A stretch of DNA of 64,000 nt from an uncultured Parabacteroides sp. (lineage in GTDB: Bacteria > Bacteroidota > Bacteroidia > Bacteroidales > Tannerellaceae): positions 62,001 to 126,000 of the forward strand of contig UQLN01000004.1 in NCBI GenBank assembly GCA_900541965.1, in the 5' to 3' direction. Made by a program: the position numbers and the translations under genes. Position 1 is the stretch's first letter. Each line of letters starts with the position of its first letter. This document shows, piece by piece, positions 50,311-57,960 of this stretch. The notes below the pieces were generated by a model. The model worked only from the letters and a program-made list of their open reading frames with translations. It made no database searches and was not told the origin of the DNA.

Positions 50311-52149
50311 TTACAGTTCGAGTATCAGGATGTCTTTCGGCAGGAGTTCGACGGGCTGTGTCAGATGAACCGTCTTTCCTGTGATAATATCCCTGCCTTT
50401 CTTCTTCTTGTGCAGGATTTCCGCATAGCGGTCTAACGGGAGGCTGACTTCCCGGCTGCTTCCGTTCATCATAATCACTACGCTTTTCCTGTTGAGGTGG
50501 CGTTCGTATACATACACACTTTGGTTTACCATGAAGTGCTTCATTTTGCCTCTGGCTATGATGTCATTCCCTTTCCGCCACTTCAACAGCTTCTGCATAA
50601 AGTTCCATGCTTCATTCTGTATATCGGTGCGTCCGGAGGCTTCAAACTGGTTCTTTTCATCTTCGGCCCAGCCTCCGGGGAAGTCGCGGCGGATGTAGCC
50701 ATCGCCGTTTTCTTTGCTTCCGTTCATCAGTAATTCCTGTCCGTAGTAAAGCTGGGGGATACCCGGAATGGTCAGCAGGAAGGTGATGGCTTGCTTGAAG
50801 GCATCCAGATTCTCCGGCATGCCCGGCAGGAAGCGGTCCGTATCGTGGTTTTCGAGGAAGCGCAGCACGTTGTAAATATCCGGATATACGAAGTCGTAGC
50901 ATAAATGTTCGAACAAGGTATGCAGCCCACCGGCCCAGGTCGTTTCTTCGTGGAACGCTTTGCCGGCAATATTCAGCAGGCGGAAATCCATGACCGATTT
51001 GAGGTGGGTGTTTTTCCCTTTATTCAACCGGCTGCCTCTTTGCCAGAAAGCGGAGCCGATGGTGTGGTTCATCCACGCTTCCCCTACGATATTGAAGTCG
51101 GGGTATTCGTTCATTACTTCCATGCACCATTCCCGCATCATATCCACGTCGGCATAGGGATAGGTATCTTGCCGGATGCCGTTGATGCCTGCATATTCAA
51201 TCCACCAGACAGAGTTCTGGATGAGGTAGCGGGCAACGTGCGGATTCTTCTGGTTCAGGTCGGGCATGGACTGTACAAACCAACCGTCGGTCATTGTATC
51301 GAGGTCGTACTTCGAGGCGTAGGGGTCGAAGAAAACTTCCTTGTCGTGGTTCGTCTGGACGTAGTGGTCCGGATTATTGAACCAGTCGTGACAGGGGATT
51401 TCCTGTACCCAGGGATGCGAACTGCCGCAGTGGTTGAATACCATATCCATGATTACCCGCAATCCTTTCCGGTGGGCTTTCTTTATCAGACGGAGATAGT
51501 CATCGTTCGTTCCGAAGCGGGCGTCCACCTTGTAGAAGTCGGTGATGGCATATCCGTGATAGGAATGGCCTTCCATATCGTTCTCCAGGACAGGAGTGAG
51601 CCAAAGGGTGGTAACGCCTAAGTCCTCGATGTAATCCAAATGGTTTTCTATACCTGCCAGGTCGCCCCCGTGGCGTGCTCCCGGGTCTTCCCTGTCTACT
51701 TTATAGGGTGTCCGCATGGGGATGGCATCATCTCCCGGGTTCCCTTTGGCGAAGCGGTCGGGCATAATCAGGTAAATAACATCCGAAGAATCGAAGCCTT
51801 TCACAGAAGAAGCGTTCTTTTTGCGTTTTTTCAGTTCATAGGGGTAGAAAATGGAAGCTTCCCCTCTCCTGAAAGTGATATTGAAGTTGCCCGGTTTGGC
51901 CCCGGCAAGGTCGAGGTAGAGCAGGAGGTAGTTCGGATTGTCCAAAGTTACGGTACGGGTAATTCGGATACCCGGATAGTCAATCTCCGGACTGTAGCCG
52001 GAGATGTTCGTCCCATAAACCATCAGTTGCAGTTCCGGGTTCTTCATTTCACTCCACCAGAAAGGGGGCTCAATCTGTATAGTCTCTGCTGTCGCGGAGC
52101 TTTTGGAGAATAAAGCTAAGAGTATGCTTAGATATAGATTTCGGTTCAT
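50311..52149 (-). CDS. GH13 alpha-amylase family enzyme, SusA/neopullulanase-like
   Basis: The 612-aa product has a signal peptide of about 20 residues and an N-terminal cyclomaltodextrinase-type domain (IQIEPPFWWSEMKNPELQLMVYGTNISG). The GH13 barrel has DMVFNHCG (region I), GINGIRQDTYPYAD with nucleophile D328 (region II), IVGEAWMN with the acid/base Glu (region III) and FLENHDTDRF (region IV), and a C-terminal beta domain follows. It likely cleaves alpha-1,4 bonds of maltooligosaccharides or cyclodextrins in the periplasm. No susC/susD-like pair lies nearby. Confidence 0.9.
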   Translation of the reverse strand: MNRNLYLSILLALFSKSSATAETIQIEPPFWWSEMKNPELQLMVYGTNISGYSPEIDYPGIRITRTVTLDNPNYLLLYLDLAGAKPGNFNITFRRGEASIFYPYELKKRKKNASSVKGFDSSDVIYLIMPDRFAKGNPGDDAIPMRTPYKVDREDPGARHGGDLAGIENHLDYIEDLGVTTLWLTPVLENDMEGHSYHGYAITDFYKVDARFGTNDDYLRLIKKAHRKGLRVIMDMVFNHCGSSHPWVQEIPCHDWFNNPDHYVQTNHDKEVFFDPYASKYDLDTMTDGWFVQSMPDLNQKNPHVARYLIQNSVWWIEYAGINGIRQDTYPYADVDMMREWCMEVMNEYPDFNIVGEAWMNHTIGSAFWQRGSRLNKGKNTHLKSVMDFRLLNIAGKAFHEETTWAGGLHTLFEHLCYDFVYPDIYNVLRFLENHDTDRFLPGMPENLDAFKQAITFLLTIPGIPQLYYGQELLMNGSKENGDGYIRRDFPGGWAEDEKNQFEASGRTDIQNEAWNFMQKLLKWRKGNDIIARGKMKHFMVNQSVYVYERHLNRKSVVIMMNGSSREVSLPLDRYAEILHKKKKGRDIITGKTVHLTQPVELLPKDILILEL

Positions 52150-52210
52150 CTTGTTCGTTTTTTATTCACATCTGGCGTTAAATGTAGTAAGATATTTGGT
52201 ATAACTGCTA

Positions 52211-54472
52211 TCAGGGCGGAGGTAATTCCTGTTTCAGATAGCTCGCTGTGACTGATTTCTTGCAATCCAGCATATCGGATGGCGTGCCGGCGAATAGCAG
52301 TTGCCCGCCTCTTTCGCCTCCTCCGGGACCCAGTTCGATGACGTAGTCGGCTGCTTTCAAGACGTCGAGGTTATGCTCAATCAGGAAAATGGTGTTTCCC
52401 TGCTCCACCATGGAGTCGAACAGGTTGATGATGTGGCGGATGTCTTTCACATGCAGTCCGTCTGTCGGCTCGTCCAGAATAAACAGGCTGCCTTTGTTGT
52501 TGAGGTAAGAGGCCAGTTTTACCCGTTGCAACTCTCCGCCCGAAAGGGTTGAAAGCGCCTGGTTCAGATGCAGGTAGCCGAGTCCTACCAGCATAAGGGG
52601 ACGCAGCTTTTCTTCGATAACCGTACCGGCAAAACGAAGGGAGGCTTTCCGGACGGTCAGGTCCATGACTTCTGCGATGTTCAATCCTTCTACCGTATAT
52701 TGCAAGGCTTCCGGTGAGTATCTGAGTCCGCCGCAAGCCTCGCATACCGTTTCGATGGCATCCATAAAAGCCATGTCGGATACGATAACCCCTTTTCCGC
52801 CACAGACGGGGCATCCCCCTTTTCCGTTGAAGGTAAACAGGTTGAGGCTTACTTTATTCTGTTTGGCAAACAACTTGCGTATGTCGTCGGCAACGCCCAG
52901 ATAGGTAGCCGGGGTGGAACGCAGGCTGATGCCTATATTCTTCTGGCTGATGTAGATTACTTCTTCCGGATACGTATTCCGGAAATATTCCATCAATGAG
53001 CTTTTACCGGAACCGGCTACCCCTGCAATAACGGTGAGGATGCCTAAGGGGAAGCGGACGGTGAGGTCTTTCAGGTTGTGTTCGCCGGCATGTTCCAATG
53101 TGTACCAACCGGAAGGGGTGCGGACAGACTTTTTTAGCGGGGATTTCTCGGCTATCATCTGTCCTGTCAGTGTTTGGCTTTCCAGAAGTCCGGCGTAGGT
53201 GCCTTCATACAGGATTTGTCCGCCATCCATTCCCGAGCCGGGGCCCATATCTACGATGTGGTCGGCTATTTGTATCATTTCTTTGTGATGCTCGACCAGC
53301 AGGACGGTATTGCCGTGGTCGCGCAGTTTGCGGACGGAGGCTTTCAGCAGGTGTATGTCGTGGCTGTGCAGTCCTACGCTGGGTTCGTCCAGTACATACA
53401 GCATATCCGATAGGGAGGAGTTGATGTATTTGGCTATTTTGCAGCGTTGGGCTTCTCCGCCGGAGAGGGTTCCCATATTGCGTTCGAGTGTCAGATAGCC
53501 CAGCCCTATTTCTTCCAAAGCCGACAAGCGCCCGGCGATTGCCTGTTTCAGGTCTGCCGAGAGCGGGTCGTGGATGTTTTCCAGCCATTGCAGGATATCG
53601 GGGATAGACATCCGGGTTACCTCTGCTATGTTTTTGCCTCCGATGCGGCAGGAGAGTACGGTGGGGTTGAGCCGGGCTCCGTTGCAATCCGGGCAAATGC
53701 CCATTGTAACCATGGGCTCCAGCAGCTTTTGATGCAGTTTGCCTTCTTCGGAGTTGATGATGCTTCGGTACATGCGTGTTACCAGTCCTTCGTATTTGGC
53801 TGTTTTGGGCCATTCGGCAGGCGGGTTCTTTAAACGGATTTGCGGGGAATAAAGGAATAGGTCCAGTTCCTCTTTGCTGTAATCCTTGATTTTCTTGTCC
53901 AGGTCGAACAAGCCGCTGTTGGCATACCGTATCCATCTCCATTCCCCGGGCTGGAAAGCAACGTAATGGATAACGTCTTCTTCGTTCAGTGATTTGTTAA
54001 AGTCGACCAGCTTGTGAATGTCCAGTTCCCGGACTTCTCCTAATCCGTCGCAGCGTGTACACCGTCCCTGCGGATGGTTGAATGAGAACGTATCCGAGTA
54101 GCCGACAAACGGTTTTCCCACCCGCGAAAACAGCAAGCGTAGCAGTGAGTAAATATCCGTGTAAGTCCCAACCGTGGAGCGTGCATTCGGTGCAGGCTTG
54201 CGCTGGTCTATTACAATGGCTACCGGCAGATGCTCTATCTTATCTACATGCGGACGTCCGTATTTGGGCAAGTATTGTTGTACGAAACTGGGAAATGTTT
54301 CATTGAGTTCGCGCCGTGAACTGGCTGCTATCGTATCTAATACCAAAGAAGATTTCCCGGAACCGGATACTCCCGTGAATATGGAAATCTGCTTTTTAGG
54401 TATTTTTAGGGAGATATGCTTCAGGTTGTTCTCGTAGGCGCCGGTGATATGGATGTAGTTTTGTTCTGACAT
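52211..54472 (-). CDS. UvrA-like ABC ATPase (class II UvrA paralog)
   Basis: Start ATG 54472 (MSEQNYIHITGAYENNLKH) is chosen; the frame extends 14 codons upstream only through GTTGACA repeats. The 753-aa product has two ATPase halves: FTGVSGSGKSSLVLDT and VAGVAGSGKSSLMEYF (Walker A), two LSGGE signatures, and Walker B YVLDEPSVGLH and FILDEPTDGLH. Zn-finger Cys pairs are CTRCDGLG, CPDCNGARL, CPVCGGKG and CEACGGLRY. At 753 aa it is shorter than UvrA (about 940 aa), which suggests loss of the UvrB-binding region, as in UvrA2/drug-resistance paralogs. Confidence 0.88.
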   Translation of the reverse strand: MSEQNYIHITGAYENNLKHISLKIPKKQISIFTGVSGSGKSSLVLDTIAASSRRELNETFPSFVQQYLPKYGRPHVDKIEHLPVAIVIDQRKPAPNARSTVGTYTDIYSLLRLLFSRVGKPFVGYSDTFSFNHPQGRCTRCDGLGEVRELDIHKLVDFNKSLNEEDVIHYVAFQPGEWRWIRYANSGLFDLDKKIKDYSKEELDLFLYSPQIRLKNPPAEWPKTAKYEGLVTRMYRSIINSEEGKLHQKLLEPMVTMGICPDCNGARLNPTVLSCRIGGKNIAEVTRMSIPDILQWLENIHDPLSADLKQAIAGRLSALEEIGLGYLTLERNMGTLSGGEAQRCKIAKYINSSLSDMLYVLDEPSVGLHSHDIHLLKASVRKLRDHGNTVLLVEHHKEMIQIADHIVDMGPGSGMDGGQILYEGTYAGLLESQTLTGQMIAEKSPLKKSVRTPSGWYTLEHAGEHNLKDLTVRFPLGILTVIAGVAGSGKSSLMEYFRNTYPEEVIYISQKNIGISLRSTPATYLGVADDIRKLFAKQNKVSLNLFTFNGKGGCPVCGGKGVIVSDMAFMDAIETVCEACGGLRYSPEALQYTVEGLNIAEVMDLTVRKASLRFAGTVIEEKLRPLMLVGLGYLHLNQALSTLSGGELQRVKLASYLNNKGSLFILDEPTDGLHVKDIRHIINLFDSMVEQGNTIFLIEHNLDVLKAADYVIELGPGGGERGGQLLFAGTPSDMLDCKKSVTASYLKQELPPP

Positions 54473-54484
54473 GAGGATTGTTTT

Positions 54485-54532
54485 AGTTGACAGTTGACAA
54501 GTGACAGTTGACAATTAAAATACAGCTTGAAA
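54485..54532. repeat. GTTGACA heptad element 1
   Basis: Four 7-bp units AGTTGAC, AGTTGAC, AAGTGAC, AGTTGAC run from 54485 to 54512, followed by AATTAAAATACAGCTTGAAA. The element begins 12 bp before the start codon of the UvrA-like gene. The tail recurs at the element before lgt. Confidence 0.7.
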
Positions 54533-54535
54533 TGC

Positions 54536-54570
54536 AAAAAGGCGGACAATCCGTGGACCGTCCGCCTTTT
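54536..54570 (-). terminator. Terminator of the zeta-like operon
   Basis: AAAAGGCGGAC pairs with GTCCGCCTTTT around a 12-base loop, T-tract on both strands. It lies 17 bp after the 56-aa gene. Confidence 0.85.
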
Positions 54571-54586
54571 CTTATATTTTTTATAG

Positions 54587-54757
54587 TTAGAATAAACCTT
54601 TGTCTAAATCAGCAGCTTTTACACGGAAAATGTTTCCATTGCGTGAAAAAACCAGCTCACCGTTTTCTTTCTTTTTTTCGTTCACTAAACGTTGAAAAGC
54701 AATACTGGCACCTTTAACTATATTCTCTTCAAATTCTCTTATTTCTTGTTCACTCAT
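54587..54757 (-). CDS. 56-aa protein overlapping the zeta-like kinase; candidate antitoxin
   Basis: The small frame starts ATG 54757 and overlaps the end of the kinase gene by 8 bp. The product reads MSEQEIREFEENIVKGASIA...NGELVFSRNGNIFRVKAADLDKGLF: an N-terminal amphipathic helix and a short beta-hairpin with charged linker. I know no named family for it. Gene overlap, the same operon and a terminator directly behind it make it a likely partner. Antitoxin function is inference. Confidence 0.6.
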   Translation of the reverse strand: MSEQEIREFEENIVKGASIAFQRLVNEKKKENGELVFSRNGNIFRVKAADLDKGLF

Positions 54758-55325
54758 GTTGTTCAAGTTTACAGTAAATATCCGGATTATATATCTCTTT
54801 TTTGTCGCTCTTGAATCCTTTGGCTATAACAGCCATCGGAGACATCGAGTTGTCCGTAATCATCCAATAATCACTAATAGGGAGATATAGTTCAAAGAGG
54901 TTATGTATACCCGCTTCATAACGACGGCGGATAGTACTTTCCGGAATATTATGCCCTCCGGCTGCAACTCTCATTTTAACTCGTTCCACTGCCAGGTCCG
55001 GCGTATTCAGCCAGAAATAGAGCAATGTAACATAATAACCTTCCCTTTGTGCTTCTCTTATCAAGTTTGCCACTGAACGAGTGGCCAGCGTGGTTTCCAT
55101 TGCAAAAGTCTCACCTGCAGCGATGAGTTCTTTAATGCGCTTATACATAATTCGGCTTGCTTCTATGGCGACCGCGATGTTATCAGCATTAAAAGGGGAA
55201 AGCCCCTTGGCAATCTCGTCGGAATTAACAAACTCTTTACATTTCAACATTTCCGGTAGAATAGTGAAAGAAGCTGTAGTTTTTCCTGCCCCGTTGCATC
55301 CTGATATTATGTATAAATATGGCAC
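54750..55325 (-). CDS. Zeta-toxin-like P-loop kinase
   Basis: I propose GTG 55325 as start, giving (M)PYLYIISGCNGAGKTTASFTIL. The open frame reaches back to ATG 55391, but a perfect -7 box TATATTTG (55347-55354) lies within that stretch. The 191-aa product has Walker A GCNGAGKT at 9-16, FVNSDEIAKGLSPFN (the Asp-containing substrate motif of zeta kinases) and FAMETTLATRS. A late TIRRRYEAGIHNLFELYLPISDYWMITDNS, with Arg residues for ATP, follows. Zeta kinases phosphorylate UDP-amino sugars; relatives can have other targets. Confidence 0.8.
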   Translation of the reverse strand: MPYLYIISGCNGAGKTTASFTILPEMLKCKEFVNSDEIAKGLSPFNADNIAVAIEASRIMYKRIKELIAAGETFAMETTLATRSVANLIREAQREGYYVTLLYFWLNTPDLAVERVKMRVAAGGHNIPESTIRRRYEAGIHNLFELYLPISDYWMITDNSMSPMAVIAKGFKSDKKEIYNPDIYCKLEQHE

Positions 55326-55346
55326 CTTTTGCTGTTTTTGATGGGG

Positions 55347-55354
55347 CAAATATA
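55347..55354 (-). promoter_or_regulatory. -7 box of the zeta-like operon
   Basis: The minus strand reads TATATTTG, 21 bp before the proposed GTG start. The -33 region is weak. Confidence 0.5.
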
Positions 55355-55487
55355 GAGAATAGTTTTTTATGTTGGTTATTTTTCTTCTCAAAAATCGTGA
55401 AAATGTGCAATTTTGAGGTGTTTTAACTACTTATTTGCTAAAATATTAGCTTTTAGCCTTCATTATTAACGATTCGGACGAATAAGC

Positions 55488-56615
55488 TTATATGTATAAT
55501 AAGTCGCTCATGATGCTATCGGAAATGAAAATACCTTTCCGCGAAAGTGTTAATATGTTGTCTTTTTGTTCTAATAACCCTTGTTCCTGGTAGGGCTTTG
55601 CCTGTTTGAGGCAATAGTCCAGCATCTTGTCTCCAAACAAATGCCGGATGTCGTCTGTTTTGATGCCCCACATCGTACGCAGTCCGGTGATAATAAAGTC
55701 GTTATAGCGGGTTCTTTTATCCAGTTCTTCCTTTTCTATTTCTGGTTTTCCTTCCGAAATACCTTTCAGATAAAGCGGGAGGGAAGATATGTTCCATTCC
55801 CGTTCCACTCCATTGAAAGAATGGGCGGAAGGTCCCAGTCCCAGATACTTTTTGCCGGTCCAGTAAGAGCTGTTGTGCATAGAAAAATAACCGGGGCGTG
55901 CGAAATTGGATATTTCATAATGCTGGTATCCGGCTGTTGTCAGCCTGTCTATTAATGTGGAGAATAAAGAAACACTCAGTTCTTCATCGGCTTGCTGCAC
56001 TTTTCCTGCCTGCATCAGTTTGTAAAGTGCTGTACCTTCTTCATAAATCAGATGGTAAGCGGATATATGGGGAATATCGAGGCGGATGACTTTTTCAAGG
56101 TTGGATTCCCATTCACCGAGTGTCTGACCGGGTAATCCGTATATCAGGTCGATACTTATATTATGTAGCCCGTTTTCTTTGCAAAGTTCAACGGCACGTA
56201 ATGCCTGCTCTTTAGTATGGCGACGGTTCAGGAAGCGGAGGTCTTCTGCCTTAAAACTTTGTACCCCCATACTGACCCGGTTGAATGGTAGTGTACGGAG
56301 TTCTTTTACATATTGGGGCGTCATATCATCCGGATTAGCTTCAAGAGTAATTTCCTTACATGAGTTTATATCGAACAGTTGTCCGATAGCATCGAAAATA
56401 CGTTTGAAATCTGAGGATTGGAGTTGGGAGGGGGTTCCTCCTCCGAAATAGATAGTTTCTAATGGCTCTCCGTTTATGTAGTCGCGACGTAGTTCCATTT
56501 CCCTGATAATTGCATTTATATACGGTTCTTTATACTTCATTTCCGTATTCGAGAAGAAGTCGCAATATAAACACCGTTTGGCGCAAAAAGGTATATGTAT
56601 GTATAAACCAGCCAT
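55488..56615 (-). CDS. hemW: Radical SAM heme chaperone HemW
   Basis: The 375-aa product begins MAGLYIHIPFCAKRCLYCDFFS with the CxxxCxxC cluster motif at Cys11, Cys15 and Cys18. TIYFGGGTPSQLQ, LEANPDDMTPQYVKELRTLPFNRVSMGVQSF and IDLIYGLPGQTLGEWESNLEKVIRLDIPHISAYHLIYEEGT follow. This is the HemW (HemN-like) pattern; HemW binds and transfers heme and is often misnamed coproporphyrinogen oxidase. A minus-strand TACCTTTG box is at 56658-56665. Confidence 0.9.
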   Translation of the reverse strand: MAGLYIHIPFCAKRCLYCDFFSNTEMKYKEPYINAIIREMELRRDYINGEPLETIYFGGGTPSQLQSSDFKRIFDAIGQLFDINSCKEITLEANPDDMTPQYVKELRTLPFNRVSMGVQSFKAEDLRFLNRRHTKEQALRAVELCKENGLHNISIDLIYGLPGQTLGEWESNLEKVIRLDIPHISAYHLIYEEGTALYKLMQAGKVQQADEELSVSLFSTLIDRLTTAGYQHYEISNFARPGYFSMHNSSYWTGKKYLGLGPSAHSFNGVEREWNISSLPLYLKGISEGKPEIEKEELDKRTRYNDFIITGLRTMWGIKTDDIRHLFGDKMLDYCLKQAKPYQEQGLLEQKDNILTLSRKGIFISDSIMSDLLYI

Positions 56616-56717
56616 TGTATTATCCGGATAAGCGGGTCGCTATTTTTGTTTGTCATGCAAAGGTAAAGATAAAAAACGAAAAGAGATAATGCCCAAGGTG
56701 AGGTTGCCGGAAATGAA

Positions 56718-56770
56718 AAGGCTGCCGGACTTGGGGGTAACCCCGTAAGTCCTGGCAGCCTTCTTTATTT
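56718..56770 (-). terminator. Strong terminator after the RRM gene
   Basis: AAGGCTGCC pairs with GGCAGCCTT, continued by GGACTT/AAGTCC with an inner GGGG/CCCC, one of the longest hairpins in the window. T-rich sequence lies on both sides. Confidence 0.9.
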
Positions 56771-56788
56771 TTTGATACCTAAAGAAGA

Positions 56789-57175
56789 TTAATATCTTCC
56801 GCGGTTATATCCTCCGTTATCTCCACGGTCGCGATTGTAACCACCGCCTCCGCCGCGGTTGCCGCCACCACGGTAGCCACCGCCACCGCCATAGCCACCG
56901 CCGCCGTTGTTAAAGCCTCTTGATGGTCTTTCTGTTTTGGGGCGTGCTACGGTTACGTTTATTGTTTTACCTTCAAATTCTGTTTCATGCAGTTCATCGA
57001 TTGCTTTCTGCCCTTCGCTATCGTTAGGCATTTCCACAAAACCGAATCCACGTGAACGTCCTGTTTCACGGTCGGTTATGATTTTAACCGAATCAACTTC
57101 GCCATATTGTGAGAATAATTCTTGTAAGCCGTCCGCGCTTGTGCCCCAGCTTAAATTTGAAACATAAATGTTCAT
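56789..57175 (-). CDS. RNA-binding protein with one RRM and Gly/Arg-rich tail
   Basis: The 128-aa product has an RRM at 1-80 with RNP2 IYVSNLS and RNP1 RGFGFVEM. The tail of about 40 residues is almost only Gly, Arg, Asn and Tyr (GGGGYGGGGGYRGGGNRGG...NRGRY). Such RRM proteins are common in Bacteroidetes and resemble plant/cyanobacterial glycine-rich cold-induced proteins. It lies 20 bp after the cold-shock domain gene and likely shares its transcript, so it may respond to cold or act as a global RNA chaperone. Confidence 0.9.
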   Translation of the reverse strand: MNIYVSNLSWGTSADGLQELFSQYGEVDSVKIITDRETGRSRGFGFVEMPNDSEGQKAIDELHETEFEGKTINVTVARPKTERPSRGFNNGGGGYGGGGGYRGGGNRGGGGGYNRDRGDNGGYNRGRY

Positions 57176-57195
57176 TTTTTTGTTTGTTAAAATTG

Positions 57196-57639
57196 TTATT
57201 TAATGAGTGAAATCCGTACAGCGTTCATACCCCGCATGCCACGTTCTATTTCGAATGTTACTTTATCGCCTTCGGCTATTCCGTCAAAAGCCATGGAAGC
57301 ATGGAAAAAATACTTCTCATTATTTTCGGTATCTTTAATGAAACCATAGCCTTTAGATGTATTAAAAAATTCCACACGTCCGTTTAGGGGAAGAATTTCT
57401 TCTGTCTCTGTCTTTTTAGGGACAGATATTGCTATTGTTGAGGCATCAATTTCTTCTTTGGGCGCAATGTCCTGAGGAGTGGAATGGATAACCCCGTTTT
57501 CGTCGACATAGGCAAGCATTTCTTCAAAACTACGGCTTCCGCTGACGGCGCGTTCTTCTTTTCGTTTCTGCTTGTCCTGTCTTTTTTGTTGTTTGATCTT
57601 TTCTCTGTCTCTTTTTCCTGTTGTAATTCTTTTCGTCAT
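57196..57639 (-). CDS. Cold-shock domain protein with basic N-terminal extension
   Basis: The 147-aa product starts with a Lys/Arg-rich region (TKRITTGKRDREKIKQQKRQDKQKRKEER) and a linker. The C-terminal cold-shock domain is NGRVEFFNTSKGYGFIKDTENNEKYFFHASMAFDGIAEGDKVTFEIERGMRGMNAVRISL; KGYGFI and YFFHAS take the place of RNP1 and RNP2. It binds single-stranded RNA. The predicted leader is about 170 nt long, a feature also known from E. coli cspA. Confidence 0.88.
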   Translation of the reverse strand: MTKRITTGKRDREKIKQQKRQDKQKRKEERAVSGSRSFEEMLAYVDENGVIHSTPQDIAPKEEIDASTIAISVPKKTETEEILPLNGRVEFFNTSKGYGFIKDTENNEKYFFHASMAFDGIAEGDKVTFEIERGMRGMNAVRISLIK

Positions 57640-57815
57640 TTTAAATTAATATAATATATATCATAGGCACACGTATGATTAGTATGTCTATAATTTGTTT
57701 TGCTTTGAACAAAAGAGCTGATAATGATTCAATTTGGGGATGGTGTGGTCCGCGGTAATAAAGCGGAATCAAGCATGCTCAAGAAGATTTCAGAATAACC
57801 CTGATTGTTTTTGTA

Positions 57816-57823
57816 CAAACATA
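57816..57823 (-). promoter_or_regulatory. -7 box of the cold-shock/RRM operon
   Basis: The minus strand reads TATGTTTG, TAnnTTTG type, leaving about 170 nt of leader before the ATG at 57639. Confidence 0.5.
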
Positions 57824-57929
57824 CGGATAAAATTTTGTAAATCCATTCATTCTATGTTTTTTTGAGATATAGAAACTTAATACATTATATTTTCGCTCTT
57901 ATTCACAATAAAAAGACGTTCAAACATCG

Positions 57930-57937
57930 TATCTTTG
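57930..57937 (+). promoter_or_regulatory. -7 box of sufS
   Basis: TATCTTTG matches TAnnTTTG and lies 23 bp before ATG 57961. This excludes the far upstream in-frame start at 57862. Confidence 0.6.
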
Positions 57938-57960
57938 ACACGGTTATAAAACAAAAAGAT

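Larger units (their letters stand above)
57640..57960. other. Divergent promoter region of csp-RRM operon and sufS
   Basis: It has no gene. It contains the long csp leader (57640 to about 57810), a minus-strand -7 box TATGTTTG (57816-57823) and the sufS -7 box (57930-57937). Confidence 0.6.

Noticed and set aside
50311..52149. The GH13 gene as part of a polysaccharide utilisation locus
   Set aside because: No susC/susD-like pair, regulator or further glycoside hydrolase is adjacent; it stands between suf and a UvrA-like gene.
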